In this document: positions 1-27,526 of the stretch, in pieces
Numbering within the stretch: the stretch's first letter is position 1
Layout of the letters: the number at the start of each line of letters is the position of its first letter
Assembly: GCA_014706295.1 (NCBI GenBank)
Contig: JACSVZ010000007.1
Span: forward strand, 52,714,975 to 52,778,974
Reading direction: 5' to 3'
DNA from: Lycocorax pyrrhopterus obiensis
Taxonomy: Eukaryota > Chordata > Aves > Passeriformes > Paradisaeidae
DNA length: 64,000 nt
Position numbers and translations under genes: made by a program
The notes under the pieces: model-generated
What the model was told of the DNA's origin: nothing
The model's input: only the letters and a program-made list of their open reading frames with translations
The model's database searches: none

Positions 1-2062
1 CTGAGCCAGTGGAGTGAGCCAGGACTTAGCTGTGCATGGTGCCCCTGTGTTGCCAGCACCTGGGCAGCCCATGGCCATCTCCTCTAAGGTTCAGGAATTC
101 TGAAAACGGTGAGATGTGTCAAGCCCTCCCAGCTGAGATGGGGTGCTTGGGCTGGGGGACTGCAGCTCTGAGGTCAGCACTGTCATCCTGGCGTTGACTT
201 ATGTGCTGCTCTTCCCTGGCTGGCAGTGCCCATGTTTACTCTGGCCCATGGCCAGGAACCTGGGACAGTGCAGGTGTCCCCAGATGACTTTGTGCATTGT
301 CACTCTCTGCTTGGACCAAAGCCATTGCTTCCTCAAGCCATATTGTCACCTGTGTATTCCCCCTTGCCCTCTCTCTTCTATGATTCTCTCTCTTCCATCT
401 TGGCCCATTTCCCTCCTTCAAAGTTTTTTACCTGGTGTCAGGTTTGATAGATGTTTTTGAGGAACAAACCTCAATTTTCTGCAAGAAAGATGCTGTTGGT
501 GGTTTTCCTCTGAGTAATGCACTTTGGGATTGTCTCCTGGTGAATCACAACAGCAGCTGCTGCTTTTCTCCAGAACATGGGAGAGCTTTCCAGAGCTCTC
601 AAGCAGCCATATCATAGATGAACATGCCCACAGCAACTAATACACTTTCAAGTAGCTTGGATTTTAACTCTTCTTTTTTAAAGAAGGACTCAGTGAGAGA
701 CAGTTTTCAACAGATAAGCCACCAGATGTACCCTGTATCTCTGAGTACCTGGCTGCCTGAAGGGCTCATCCAGCACTTGTATGAACTTGATCTCTGTCTA
801 ATAACTCACGTGGATACAGCTCCATTGCTCTCCAGCCTCATTCCCTTTCGGGTGACTTGGCAGGTGACGTACTGGGAGGAAGTTTGCTGGTCAGCACCTT
901 TAGTACCTGCTAACACTTAGCTCAGAGCTGAGAAATGCAGTGAGGTGGGGGCAGACATAGGGCAGATCTATTTGATATTGCAACCACGAGAAATCCTTGT
1001 TGGAGCTCTTTAGCCCCCCTTACTTGCCATTAAGGCAGTAGCTCTGTCTCAGAGGATTAATACATATCCAGCGGCTATTTTAAGGCTCTAGGAGTGAGCG
1101 TGGGTGTCGGAAGAGGCTTGACCCCGGCCCGGGGGCTGGCCATGCCGTCAGTGATGGTCAGCTGGCCGTGCTGGGCGGGCTCTGGAGCCGCTGCCTTTGC
1201 ACACTCCAGCTCGAATCCCTCCCTGCCCCCAAATCCTGCCGAGCCCTGAGTGGCTGCGGGAGCGGGGTCTCTCCGCAGAGCTCCGGCACCAGCCTGTCAG
1301 GACACCAAAATACCTGTGCTTTTTGCTCCTTGCTCTGATTTTGAAGCAGTGCTTGGTGCACACAGGAAATGCACTTCAGAGGCGTAGTCCAGCCTGGTGC
1401 TGTGGTCCCAAATGCCTCATGAATTCCTCACCCAGGGCTGTAGATGTGCTTTGCAGGCTTCAGCCAGGACATATCAGTCTCTGGAGGCAGCAGGAGCACC
1501 TCTCCTGTCTTCAAGAGAGATTGCTGAGAATCTGTAATGTGTGAGGACCACCCCTCTTTTATAGACATCCTTGTGACTGCTGCTTTTTTTTTCCTTTATA
1601 TTTCCAAGGCAAACACAGAAAACCAAAATTGCTCCAGACTCTCTTGTGTGAGTGAGAATGCTTTGCACCTCACATGAGGATGCTTGGTCATAGTCCAAAG
1701 ATGCTTTACTGCCTAAGCTGAGAGGGGAAACAAATACACCCCAATATCCTCCCTTCAGCCTTTGTGGGGGAGTGCTCTCAGTGTTTCTCCCTGTCTCATC
1801 TTGCTCCATCTTCTTGTTCCTCCCTGATAAGTTTCCCATACTCAGTTTCCTCCTTTGAGTGTGCCTTGGTCACAGAGAGAAATTTGCATTTTCTTCTATC
1901 ATTCTTGGCTCAAACATCATTACTGGAGCTCGAGAAGTCTGGTGCCAAGCATGGCTGGGCTGTGGAGCTGTTTTCTGCTATTCCCCAGTGCCCTTCTGTG
2001 ATGGGTGAAATGTCTGTTGTGACATGTGCTGTTAACCACCTCCAACATATTCTCTGTTTCAG
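1..2062. other. Upstream region of SLC25A47, no exon recognised
   Basis: The first coding exon of SLC25A47 should supply about ten residues ending one base into a glycine codon. I searched for a short ATG segment with a matching donor and found none, so it lies left of the window or has diverged. A GC-richer patch at about 1080-1300 could be regulatory. The short open frames here do not resemble proteins I know. The 44-bp exon at 2063 fixes the right-hand limit. Confidence 0.4.
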
Positions 2063-2106
2063 GTGGTCTAAGCACAGCTGTGGGTTATCCACTGGACACA
2101 GTAAAG
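2063..2106 (+). CDS. SLC25A47: SLC25A47 exon (repeat 1, helix 1 end)
   Basis: The exon is 44 bp, starts after tttcag and ends before the donor gtatct. It completes a glycine codon and encodes GLSTAVGYPLDTVK, the first half of carrier signature 1 (Px[DE]xx[KR]). It enters with two bases of a split codon, which tells us that the missing first exon ends one base into a glycine codon. Confidence 0.88.
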
Positions 2107-5100
2107 GTATCTGTTGGAGCTTTATTTCTTGACTACAGAACAAAAACGAAGGGGCCCCTTTGTTTTCTCCCCGCTTTTCAGAAAACTATTCCATAATAAC
2201 ACTTTATCTGCATTACATCTGCGTATCTCACTGGATTTGGTTGTGTTGTTTGTCTTTCGAAAAACAAAATTAAATTGTTTGGTGATGCTATTTTATAGTA
2301 ATTATCTGGTTTGCTGCTATGGCATTTGTTGATCTATTTGTTTTTTAATCTGATATCTGCATTTTAAAGTTGTCCCTGTATTCCTAGGTGAGAATTCAGA
2401 CTGAGAACCACTACAGAGGATTTTGGCACTGTGTTCAGGAAACATACAGGACAGAAAAGGTAGGTACTTCTCACCAGAATTGCTGATACCAGTTGCAGAT
2501 GCCTGGTTTCAGGGAAGCAGAGCTGCCTCTGTCGGTTTGGGGAGGATGGGCACCAGCTGCATACAAGCATCTGCTGGGAGAGGGGTCAGGGTGAAATGTA
2601 GCTTGGTTGATGAGCTGTAAGGTGGCAGTAAGTTTTGATTCAGCAATGTACAGCCAGTGCTTTTGAGCAGATGCTTTCCCATGCCATTCACCCTTAAAAG
2701 GCACCGTTCTCCTCTGTTTCCCACGAGGTCCGGGGATTTTACAAAGGTGTGACTGCATCAGTCCTCGCTGTATCTGCGGTTTCTTCTGTTTCCTTTGGCG
2801 CATACAAAAACTTCCTCTGTACCATCTGCAAGCTGCGATACGGGGATGCAGATGCCAAGCCGTCCAAGCTGGATGTTTCCCTCGCTGGAGCTGCTGCCGG
2901 CGCTTCCCGGGTAGGTAAACAGCCCACGGGGAAAGCACAACAAGAGATCTTGTTCACAAGCATAGGCGGCTGGGAAAGCAGGGAATGTTTTTTCGGTCCG
3001 GGAGGCCAGGGGAGCCTGCAACAAGTCTGGTGGGTTTGTTTTTGCAGGGGAGGTCATGCTCTGCCCACACTGCCCCCTCACTGGCCGGCTCCGTGGCGTG
3101 GCCGAGTCCTGCCGGGCAGCTCGTGCTGGATTTGGGCTGGAGCGCCAGGACACTTAAGAACGTGCCATTAAAGTGACACAGACCCTGGCAGCAAACGCAG
3201 AACAAGGAAGAAAAAACAACATAGGCAGCAAACTCCCCAAGTAGCTGCGACGGTGTGTTTATGTAAGAAAGACATAATTCTAAGTTAAAGCACAGGTCAG
3301 TGCTTTCCCAGAGGCTGCACACTCCTGGCACGGCATCGCTGCAGCAATGGGCAGAGCACGGTGTTGACTTGCCGGGACTTAAAACTCAACCGGGTACCAC
3401 TGAGAAGTGATGCTGCCTGGAAAACGGGCAGGATCCTCAGACAGGGAGGCCAGGCTGGGTGCAGGAGCAGTTTCCCACAAGCAGATGAGGGTGAGCGTCC
3501 ACGGGTGCTGTGAATGTGGTGGAACTCACCCCTTCACGCCGAGGGCATGCTGGGCAGAAATGTGTGCCAGGTCACAATCCTCTTACAGAGCAGTCCAGAT
3601 GGTCAGGTTTCTAGGTGTTTCCTAGCAGTCAGTGACTCAACATGGGCTAATTTTTTTATAGTCTAGATAGTCTTGTTTCAAATACAGATACAAATAAGAG
3701 CCCTGATGTATGCTTCCCTATAGCTGATGACATCCCCTTTGCACGCCCATCTGGTTTAGCAAGTAGTTACATGTACTTAATATCCTGTGTTGACTCCTGC
3801 CTTGCCTTCCTCTCTGCCCAGTGCAGCTCACACACGTGTCCTGCTGCTGCCGGGTGGAACAGCGCAGGCAGAGGGGAGGAGGAGGCTGGAGCTTGCTGGA
3901 ACTCGCAGGCAATATTATTGCCTGAAAAGCTGGGAGACAAGGATTTACAGGAGGGAGATCAAAACGCTGTTTCAGTGTGAGGGTTAAAATACCATTCTCC
4001 GGTGTTGCAGGCTGTGTTGACAAACCCTAGCGAAGTGGCCAAAGTTCGGATGCAGACTCAGAGGAACCCACACCCTTCCATCACACATCAGCCTGCTTCC
4101 AAGCCAAAGTACGGAGGGTCTCTGCACTGTCTGAAGGTTATCATCAAGGAGGAAGGTTTTGGGGGTCTCTACAAAGGCTGTTCTGCATTACTCTGCAGGG
4201 ATTGCTCTGCTTCTGCAATATATTTCCTTTCCTATTCTGCTCTGTGTGACTGGCTCACACCAGATGGGAGAAATAAACCAGGTAGGTATTGGAAAGCATC
4301 TGGCATTACCTGTAAAAATGGCTTATTTAGTCCCACACTAAGAAGGAAACCAGACTTTGGGCAAACACTAAGAGGGAAACCGGGCTCTGGGCAAACATCA
4401 CCCAGCACCTATAAAACCTCACCCAGATCCTCACGAGGGGTCTGATTTTGGCCCCAGGGCTGGTGCCAGCAGCCTGCATGTAAGCGTTTCACTGGCCCCA
4501 CCTTGTCCCTGAGCAGCTCCTCCTCCTCTTGCTGGAGGGGTTTTTACCACACGCTCTGGTGCCTCCAGTGTGGATATGAAACCCTGTTAATGCAGAAACA
4601 GGATAACTAGGAATGAAACATGGACAAAGTTCCTGGGACCCATCATGGAGCTCAGATAAGGGTCAGTCCAGAGCTTGAATATAAAGTCCAGGAGGAGAAG
4701 GTAAAGACACTTCAGTTTCTTAGTTGTGATTTGGCTCCAAAAAGCAACTATCCAGGTAACATTGAACAGGTAACATTCAGCAAAACAGCAGTTCCCTGAG
4801 AATTATAAAATTTAGATCCATCTGATGAGGGTGTGAGTGCTCTCACACACATCTAGGGTACCACGTCTAGTTCACATGGTGTTCAAAGCGTTATGTGTGC
4901 AAAAATTCTCTGAGACCACTGGAAACACACAACTGCAAGAGCTGCACAAAATAACTCCTGAAAAACATGAAAGTCACCAAAGTTTGTTGACAACTCTGAG
5001 ATGGTTGTAGCTGAATGACATGCAAGTGAACTGCTCTTCTCCCTTGACTCTCTCCTGCAGGTTTCCTCGTTGTGCTGCTTTCTGGTGGTTTTGCTGGAGT

Positions 5101-5347
5101 CCTGGCCTGGGGATTAGCTACTCCCATGGATGTCATCAAATCACGCATGCAAACAGATGAATCAGACCAGCACAAGTACAAAGGCCTGATCCACTGCGTG
5201 AGGGAAAGTGTGAGAAAGGAGGGGGCAAAAATGCTTTTCAAAGGACTGGGTTTAAACTGCATTCGTGCCTTTCCCGTGAACATGGTGGTGTTTGTAACAT
5301 ATGAAGGAGTACTGAGATCCACAGATCATTACATAAACAAAAAATAG
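2063..5347 (+). CDS. SLC25A47: SLC25A47, mitochondrial carrier family protein (5' partial, five exons)
   Basis: This is a mitochondrial inner-membrane solute carrier of the SLC25 family. In mammals SLC25A47 is expressed mainly in liver, and uncoupling and NAD+ transport roles have been proposed. Joined exons are 2063-2106, 2388-2459, 2728-2910, 4011-4281 and 5061-5347, all with AG/GT boundaries and compatible phases. They encode about 285 residues ending in TAG at 5345-5347. All three carrier signatures are visible: YPLDTVKVR (exon at 2063 into 2388), NPSEVAKVR (exon at 4011) and TPMDVIKSR (exon at 5061), each followed by a glycine-containing matrix-helix segment such as GFYKG, GLYKG and LFKG. 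The C-terminal half (MDVIKSR, AFPVNMVVFV) and the LRYG..DAKP linker identify SLC25A47 rather than SLC25A45 or SLC25A48. Only the first exon is missing. No frame breaks are seen. The next gene, WARS1, is convergent. Confidence 0.93.
2388..2459 (+). CDS. SLC25A47: SLC25A47 exon (repeat 1, matrix segment)
   Basis: This phase-0 exon is 72 bp (24 codons), with acceptor ttcctag and donor gtaggt. It begins VRIQTE, completing carrier signature 1, and continues through the matrix helix with YRGFWHCVQETYRTEK. Confidence 0.92.
2728..2910 (+). CDS. SLC25A47: SLC25A47 exon (repeat 1 end, repeat 2 start)
   Basis: This phase-0 exon is 183 bp (61 codons), with acceptor cacgag and donor gtaggt. It encodes the VRGFYKG matrix-helix end, the second transmembrane helix (VSSVSFGAYK), the CKLRYGDADAKPSK linker and the start of helix 3 (DVSLAGAAAGASR). 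Confidence 0.93.
4011..4281 (+). CDS. SLC25A47: SLC25A47 exon (repeat 2)
   Basis: The exon is 271 bp, with acceptor gttgcag and donor gtaggt. It encodes 90 residues plus the first base of a glycine codon. It carries signature 2 (NPSEVAKVRMQTQ), then a matrix loop clearly shorter than the human one as I recall it, then KYGGSLHC, the GLYKG motif and a transmembrane helix (YFLSYSALCDWL). Confidence 0.93.
4335..4394 (+). repeat. Two-copy 30-bp tandem repeat in SLC25A47 intron
   Basis: Copies at 4335-4364 and 4365-4394 both start acactaagaaggaaac or a close variant and end ctgggcaa or tttgggcaa, differing at a few bases. A partial third copy (aca) follows. The repeat lies about 50 bp after the 4281 exon donor. 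This is a local duplication with no known role. Confidence 0.85.
5061..5347 (+). CDS. SLC25A47: SLC25A47 terminal coding exon (repeat 3)
   Basis: The exon follows ctcctgcag and runs 287 bp to TAG. It completes the split glycine and encodes 94 residues: helix 5 (LLSGGFAGVLAWGLATPMD), signature 3 (TPMDVIKSR), the matrix helix, and helix 6 with AFPVNMVVFVTYE. The tail ends YINKK. Confidence 0.95.
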
Positions 5348-8300
5348 CTTGTTCCACTCTGTCCAAAGTGCATTTTATTTATTTATTTATTTGTAAGGCA
5401 ATATCCACAAATCACTGTTGAATTGATAGCATAAGAAGCATGGATATTTCAACACAAAGCTGATGAATGATGCCTTTGTTTTATTCTTATAGGATTAAAA
5501 CTCATCAGGCAGCCTTGGCTTCATGTACACCCTCCCTTTTATCTCATTAAGGTATTTATACTGTAGCTGCTGCTTGGGCCCTTGAAACATTTGCAAATTT
5601 TTATGTTCTAACAAGCTGTTTGTCTGATCAGGGGTTTTTAAATCACGTCGTTTTGTTCTCTACTGGAACAGAAAATGATCCTCACAACCAAAGGAAGAGC
5701 TGGGGGGAGTTTGTGTAAGATTTAACACTCTTCAGCATGTGCTCTTTACATGCAATGCCTGCACTGCATTCACCGAGTGACTTACATATTTGTGCTGCAG
5801 GCTGCAACTTCCCCTTCCCAGCAGTAATTTTCCCAAAGTACTCTACAGTTACATGCCCTTGGCAGCCGCTGAAGCAGGAATGTCCTTTCTTTTCCCCGTT
5901 GCTCTTCAATGAGCGGCAGACATGGTCTGTTTACATAACTGCGCTAATGCTCTCGCAGCAGCGCCAGGCGCGGTTCCCGGCAGGCACGTGGTTTTCTCCC
6001 CGAGCCCCACGCAGCATCAGCCTCTCCCGCAGGCCTGTGGAGCAGCGTCTCTCCGAGCCTGGCACAGCTCTGGAGGCAATCTGTTCTCATCCTGGAGCGA
6101 GGGCAGGAATAGATGCAAAGCCTCGTTGCTTCGCAAAGCAAAGGCTGCCATAAAATCTGTGCGCTGGCGGAGTTAGGCAAGTTAGAGGAGAGTGGCAAAG
6201 TTGTAGAGCATCATCAAGATTTCCAGCTTTTAAAAGTGCATACTCTTCTCTCTTTAAATGGTGCTGTTAGGAGCAGCCAAATATATTTAGCCAAAGGTGC
6301 ACTTTGAATGAATTTCTGACTTTTCTATTACTTCTTTTTCATTACTTTTTCCTACTTTTTTTCATGAACAAATCAGTTGAAAAACCAACATCCATGCTAC
6401 TTCTTAAGCAGAAAAACCCCTAAACCCAGAAATGTTAGTTTGCTCATCCTGCCTCAGGGGCCACATATAGGCTTCTGTTTTAATCCCTGGATGATGATGC
6501 TTTAGGCACTCTGGATCCAACCTCTCAGATTCTGCTAAAAATGCATTTATTGGAGGGAAAGCAGAATACTCTATTTTAAAAGGAGTTCTCATATTCAGGA
6601 CCCTTCTGGTCAGCAGCCACTCTCACCAGCTGATGGCAAGGCTTTACTACACTGACAGCAGTTTTGCAGCAGACAGGACTTGTCAGCTGCCTTGGACATA
6701 CAGAAAGAACTACAATAACAAGTTTAAAGATTTCAGGTGCTCCTGGACAAGAATAAAGGGACTCTCTTCTACCCCAGACAGAGACCACTAAAAAGCTCCA
6801 CAACTGTCCTCCTGAAATCTAAGCCTTCAACTGGCCTTTTAAACACCTTCACAGCCATGCTATCAAACAAGCATCTTAATTCTTTCAAGGGTCTACCCAG
6901 CTCTTGCAGCTGATCCAAAAGCAGGGTTAAGAGACCAGGCTGGTGCACAGTATGTCACCTTCAGGGGAGTCAAATGAAAGACCCAACACTAACTGGATTC
7001 TCTCCAAAATACTTATGGCCTCAGCAACCCACCACCCTGGTGACAGTTTTGGGTGTCAGCACCAAACTTCCTTTAGTCAGAAAGATTAAAACAGAAGATT
7101 TAATTAATCCTTGAGGTTTGGAATTCCTCTTAAGATAGCTCTTAAGAGTCTACTGCCGTTGCCTCCTTCTACAAGGGATGCATTTAACTGGGCAGTGATT
7201 TATCCCTGCTCTGCCTGGATGTTTGGAATCATACTCCTTTATGCCATGTTATTCTCAGGAGAACTTGTTCTCAGGCATTACATCCTCTGAGCAGAGACAG
7301 TGAAAGAATGCCTGCAAAACAGACTAAACAACCATTTATTGTGAGGCAGCACTGATACCCATCCATGGTCAGCCCAAGGTTTGAATAATAAATAGCTCAT
7401 CTTTCCCAGTATGCTCACACACTCAGATAACTAAAAATGTCTCCTCCTGTGGGTGTAACTGAAATACATTTGATTTCAAGGGAGAGGAATTACAGAGGAA
7501 TTGTAAATATGAGTGGGAATAACTGTAAAAGCCAGTGCAAGGGGCTGAGAACCCTAAGCCTTGGGGCATTCAGCACCATATATAAGCAGGCTCTCATGTG
7601 GTCTGAACAAATGCTACATGAGAGGAAAATTGTACCTCCAGGCAGCTTATTTCAGGAAGGCAAGGGCTTTGCAATCCATCCTGCTCAGAACCCCTTACTG
7701 GGAAAAACATCTACACAGTGTGTGGGTGACATGAGGAAGAAGTCGCAGGTGATACAAACAGCACCAGGTACAGGAACTGACTGCGTGAGTACTGTGAACA
7801 CAGGCACAAAAATTTGAACCAATTTTTGTTTACTGACAGGACACAGACTATGTACTTCACTACACACACCCCAATCTGGGTGTTTGGCTTCTGGTTTTCA
7901 GCACTTGACTGCTTTATTTTCTGATTTTTATTATCTTGATCTTCAGCTACTCTAATGATCACAGAACTATTTATTTTGATAAATTAGCTAGCTAAAGGCC
8001 AGCCAACAGAAAGAAGGTACCATATATGCTGTGCTGATATTGGGTTTACTTTGCTATAGTGATTGCAGCTTGTTGTATAGATGATTTCTTTCAGCAACAA
8101 AGTTGGTGGCCTTGATAAAAAAAAATCTTACAAGTCACATTCAGGATCAGGTTCCATGTTGCTGACAGTTCCCATTTGCTCTGACAATGCTCACGAATAT
8201 CCAGGTACATTTCAGCATTCCTCTTGGTGATTGTGGAAGTGCTGTGGGAAGCTATTCAGAATCTGTGCTTTTGCAAAGAAATTGTGAGCACCGTGCTTCC

Positions 8301-10411
8301 ACTCAAGCACCAGTTTTACACCAAACCTACTGAGGTGTCACTGTAAACAGGTCTCGTTGACCTTCCCCCATTCCAGAGCTGGTTGCTGTGCACAGGGACG
8401 TGCAACATCCAGTCTGGCTTGTGGCCAGGTCATCTCCGGACAACTGACCCTTACTAGCTCGCTCTGGGAGCAGTCTGAAGTCTCCCTGGAAGGGGGTTCT
8501 AAGGCACCATGTTTCAATACTTTAAAACAAGGACCATCTACATCAGATGACAAATCAACACCTAAACAGGTAGGAAGAGAGGTCAAAACCAGAGTAAGTG
8601 TAAATTAAGGCTTTTAAAATATAATAATAAAAAAGTAAAACAAAAGAAGTTTGATACAGACTTTTATCTACATTTTTATTACAGTGAGATGAATAAAATG
8701 AGCTAATTGAGGAAAATGTAATGAACAATGCCTGATAACATTTCAACTTGCTTTTGGAAACTGCCTTGTCTTGACCTTTAAATGTCTCTGGGACATGAAC
8801 TGTAATTAACAACAGATTCAGGAATTCACCAAAACTCCTCTGAGAAACTGTACCATCTCAGAAGCATGTTGGTATGAATTCATCAGAGGACTTGAAAACA
8901 GTGCTTGTTCAGCAAACAAATACTAAATAGTTTTGCTATCACTTTCCTTTCTAGCACTTTCAAAACATATTTCAATTGTTGTTGTAAAATAACCCATCTG
9001 CTTATCTAGAATAAAACATGGTACTGTTTCTCCTACAGCATATTTCCCTTTGCTGAACAACAAAATTAATTCTTAGCTAATGAAATAAACCTAGCAGAAC
9101 AAATCTGCATATATTTTAAACAAGAAATTTGCATTTTAAGTTTGTAAAAGCACTTTTAAAGTCAATTTAAGGCTTTTCTTTTATGTATGGCTTATAGATG
9201 ACAAAGAGTAGACTGCAAGAACAGGAAGGTCATCATTAAAGTCTAAAGTAATTAAGACTTAGCTTACTTATTACTGGATTTAAGAAGCTGCTTTTTTCCC
9301 CTAAGAATTGCTCCACTACTTCTAGACAAAAAAAAAAAAAGTTTTTCTACTCATTGTTAAGCCCTTGCTGGCACTGAGATGCTTTGCCTGTGGGTTATGG
9401 AGACAGTCTCTGGGAAACATTTTCACTAATAAGCTGAAGTCAATGGCGTTAGATGAGAGATGCCAGCTCACATAAACTGTAAAGAAAAAGACAAAAGCTA
9501 AGCCTTGCTATTTTCAGCACAAGTTTGAAACTCATGCAATAGGACTCGGTTTGCCTTGCACTTCTGCATTTTCCTTGGTTCCTTGAACAAACATAGCCAG
9601 GTTAACCCACCTGAGTTACCTGCATCAAATAAAACCACCTTTGCTAAGACTATGTCTGGGCTAGCAACTTCCCATTCTAGACAAGACAGACCTAACAGTG
9701 TGCACTCAGCACTGTTCATAGCAAAACAAATAGCTAATAATTTGAATTTTTCTTCCATATATCATAGCGAAGACATCGAAGTTCTTTCAAAGAAAGGAGA
9801 TAATTAAAATACACGAGGTATTTTAACAAAGTACGTATTTTTTTCACTGGAATACATCTCAAAATAAGTATCCCTAGTTTGAAAAACCTGGTGCAGTGAA
9901 AGAGAACAGACAGTACTAGAAGTATCCCTGTGTCCAGTGTGACTTCAATTTTCACAGCATGATTTAACACTTGTTATTTATAACTAGAAACTAATATTTG
10001 CATTTCTATACTGTCTTCCACCTGAGAATATCCAGGACCTGACAACCTCCTGATGACCTCCTCCCTCCAGAGGCATTCAGATCAGCTAAATAGCTCCAGA
10101 AAAAAAGTACTATGACATTTCTGCAACTTGCCCAATGTCAAAGAGGAAGGTGATAGAGTATCAGACTTGTCTTGCTTTCTCCAGTGTTCAGCTTACAGAA
10201 GTCCACTCTTTCTGTATTGATCCCACTTTGTAGCATTCACTACTTTTTTGTGCACAGCATGTTCTCAGTAGCCCAAGAGGACATACAGTCTAGTAAACCA
10301 AGGTACATAGTACAAAAGAAAATGGAACTACTATTTATTAGTTTGAGATATGACCTCTTACCAACATAGTTAAAACAATTTCCCAGTCAGCCTTTATCAT
10401 CAAATGGAAAT
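5348..10411. other. SLC25A47 3' flank and SLC25A47-WARS1 intergenic region
   Basis: After the likely 3' UTR of SLC25A47 I see no coding exon on either strand. The open frames are short, do not resemble known proteins and lack plausible exon structure. A moderately GC-rich stretch lies at 5940-6180. A short A run lies near 9329. The two flanking genes converge here, so both 3' ends terminate in this interval. Confidence 0.5.
5373..5392 (+). promoter_or_regulatory. AU-rich element in SLC25A47 3' UTR
   Basis: Overlapping ATTTA pentamers start 26 bases after the stop codon, in the likely 3' UTR. Overlapping AUUUA motifs are known mRNA-destabilising elements, so this may shorten the transcript's half-life. 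An ATTAAA near 5494 could be a weak poly(A) signal. The element could also be a simple ATTT microsatellite. Confidence 0.5.
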
Positions 10412-10417
10412 TTTATT
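10412..10417 (-). promoter_or_regulatory. Candidate WARS1 poly(A) signal
   Basis: TTTATT on the + strand reads AATAAA on the - strand, about 275 bases past the WARS1 stop. It is the nearest canonical hexamer I noticed. Cleavage would then fall near 10390-10400. Another TTTATT occurs near 10332, so the true end is not settled. Confidence 0.45.
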
Positions 10418-10691
10418 TATATTTTCAACATGAAATACATTAAAATACAATGTTGGGCTGACATACATGCTTTTCTGCAAGACGGATCAATTCTGTCTTG
10501 CATATTCTGATTTTAAATAGATACAAGTCCTATTTTAAACTTTTTTTGTACTCTGCTGTTCATGATAATTTACCCATTATTTATAAAGCACCGATTACAG
10601 GCTGTACATAACTAGGGAGTGATGACATACAATAGAAGACAACAATTACTCGGTTGTGGATTATCAAGTGCTAAGTTACATACACATTTCT

Positions 10692-27505
<16,814 letters not shown>

Positions 27506-27526
27506 TTTGCCAGACGGCACAAAGAT

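Noticed and set aside
2471..3331. Overlapping open frames on the - strand
   Set aside because: They are shadows opposite SLC25A47 exon 2728-2910 and its introns.
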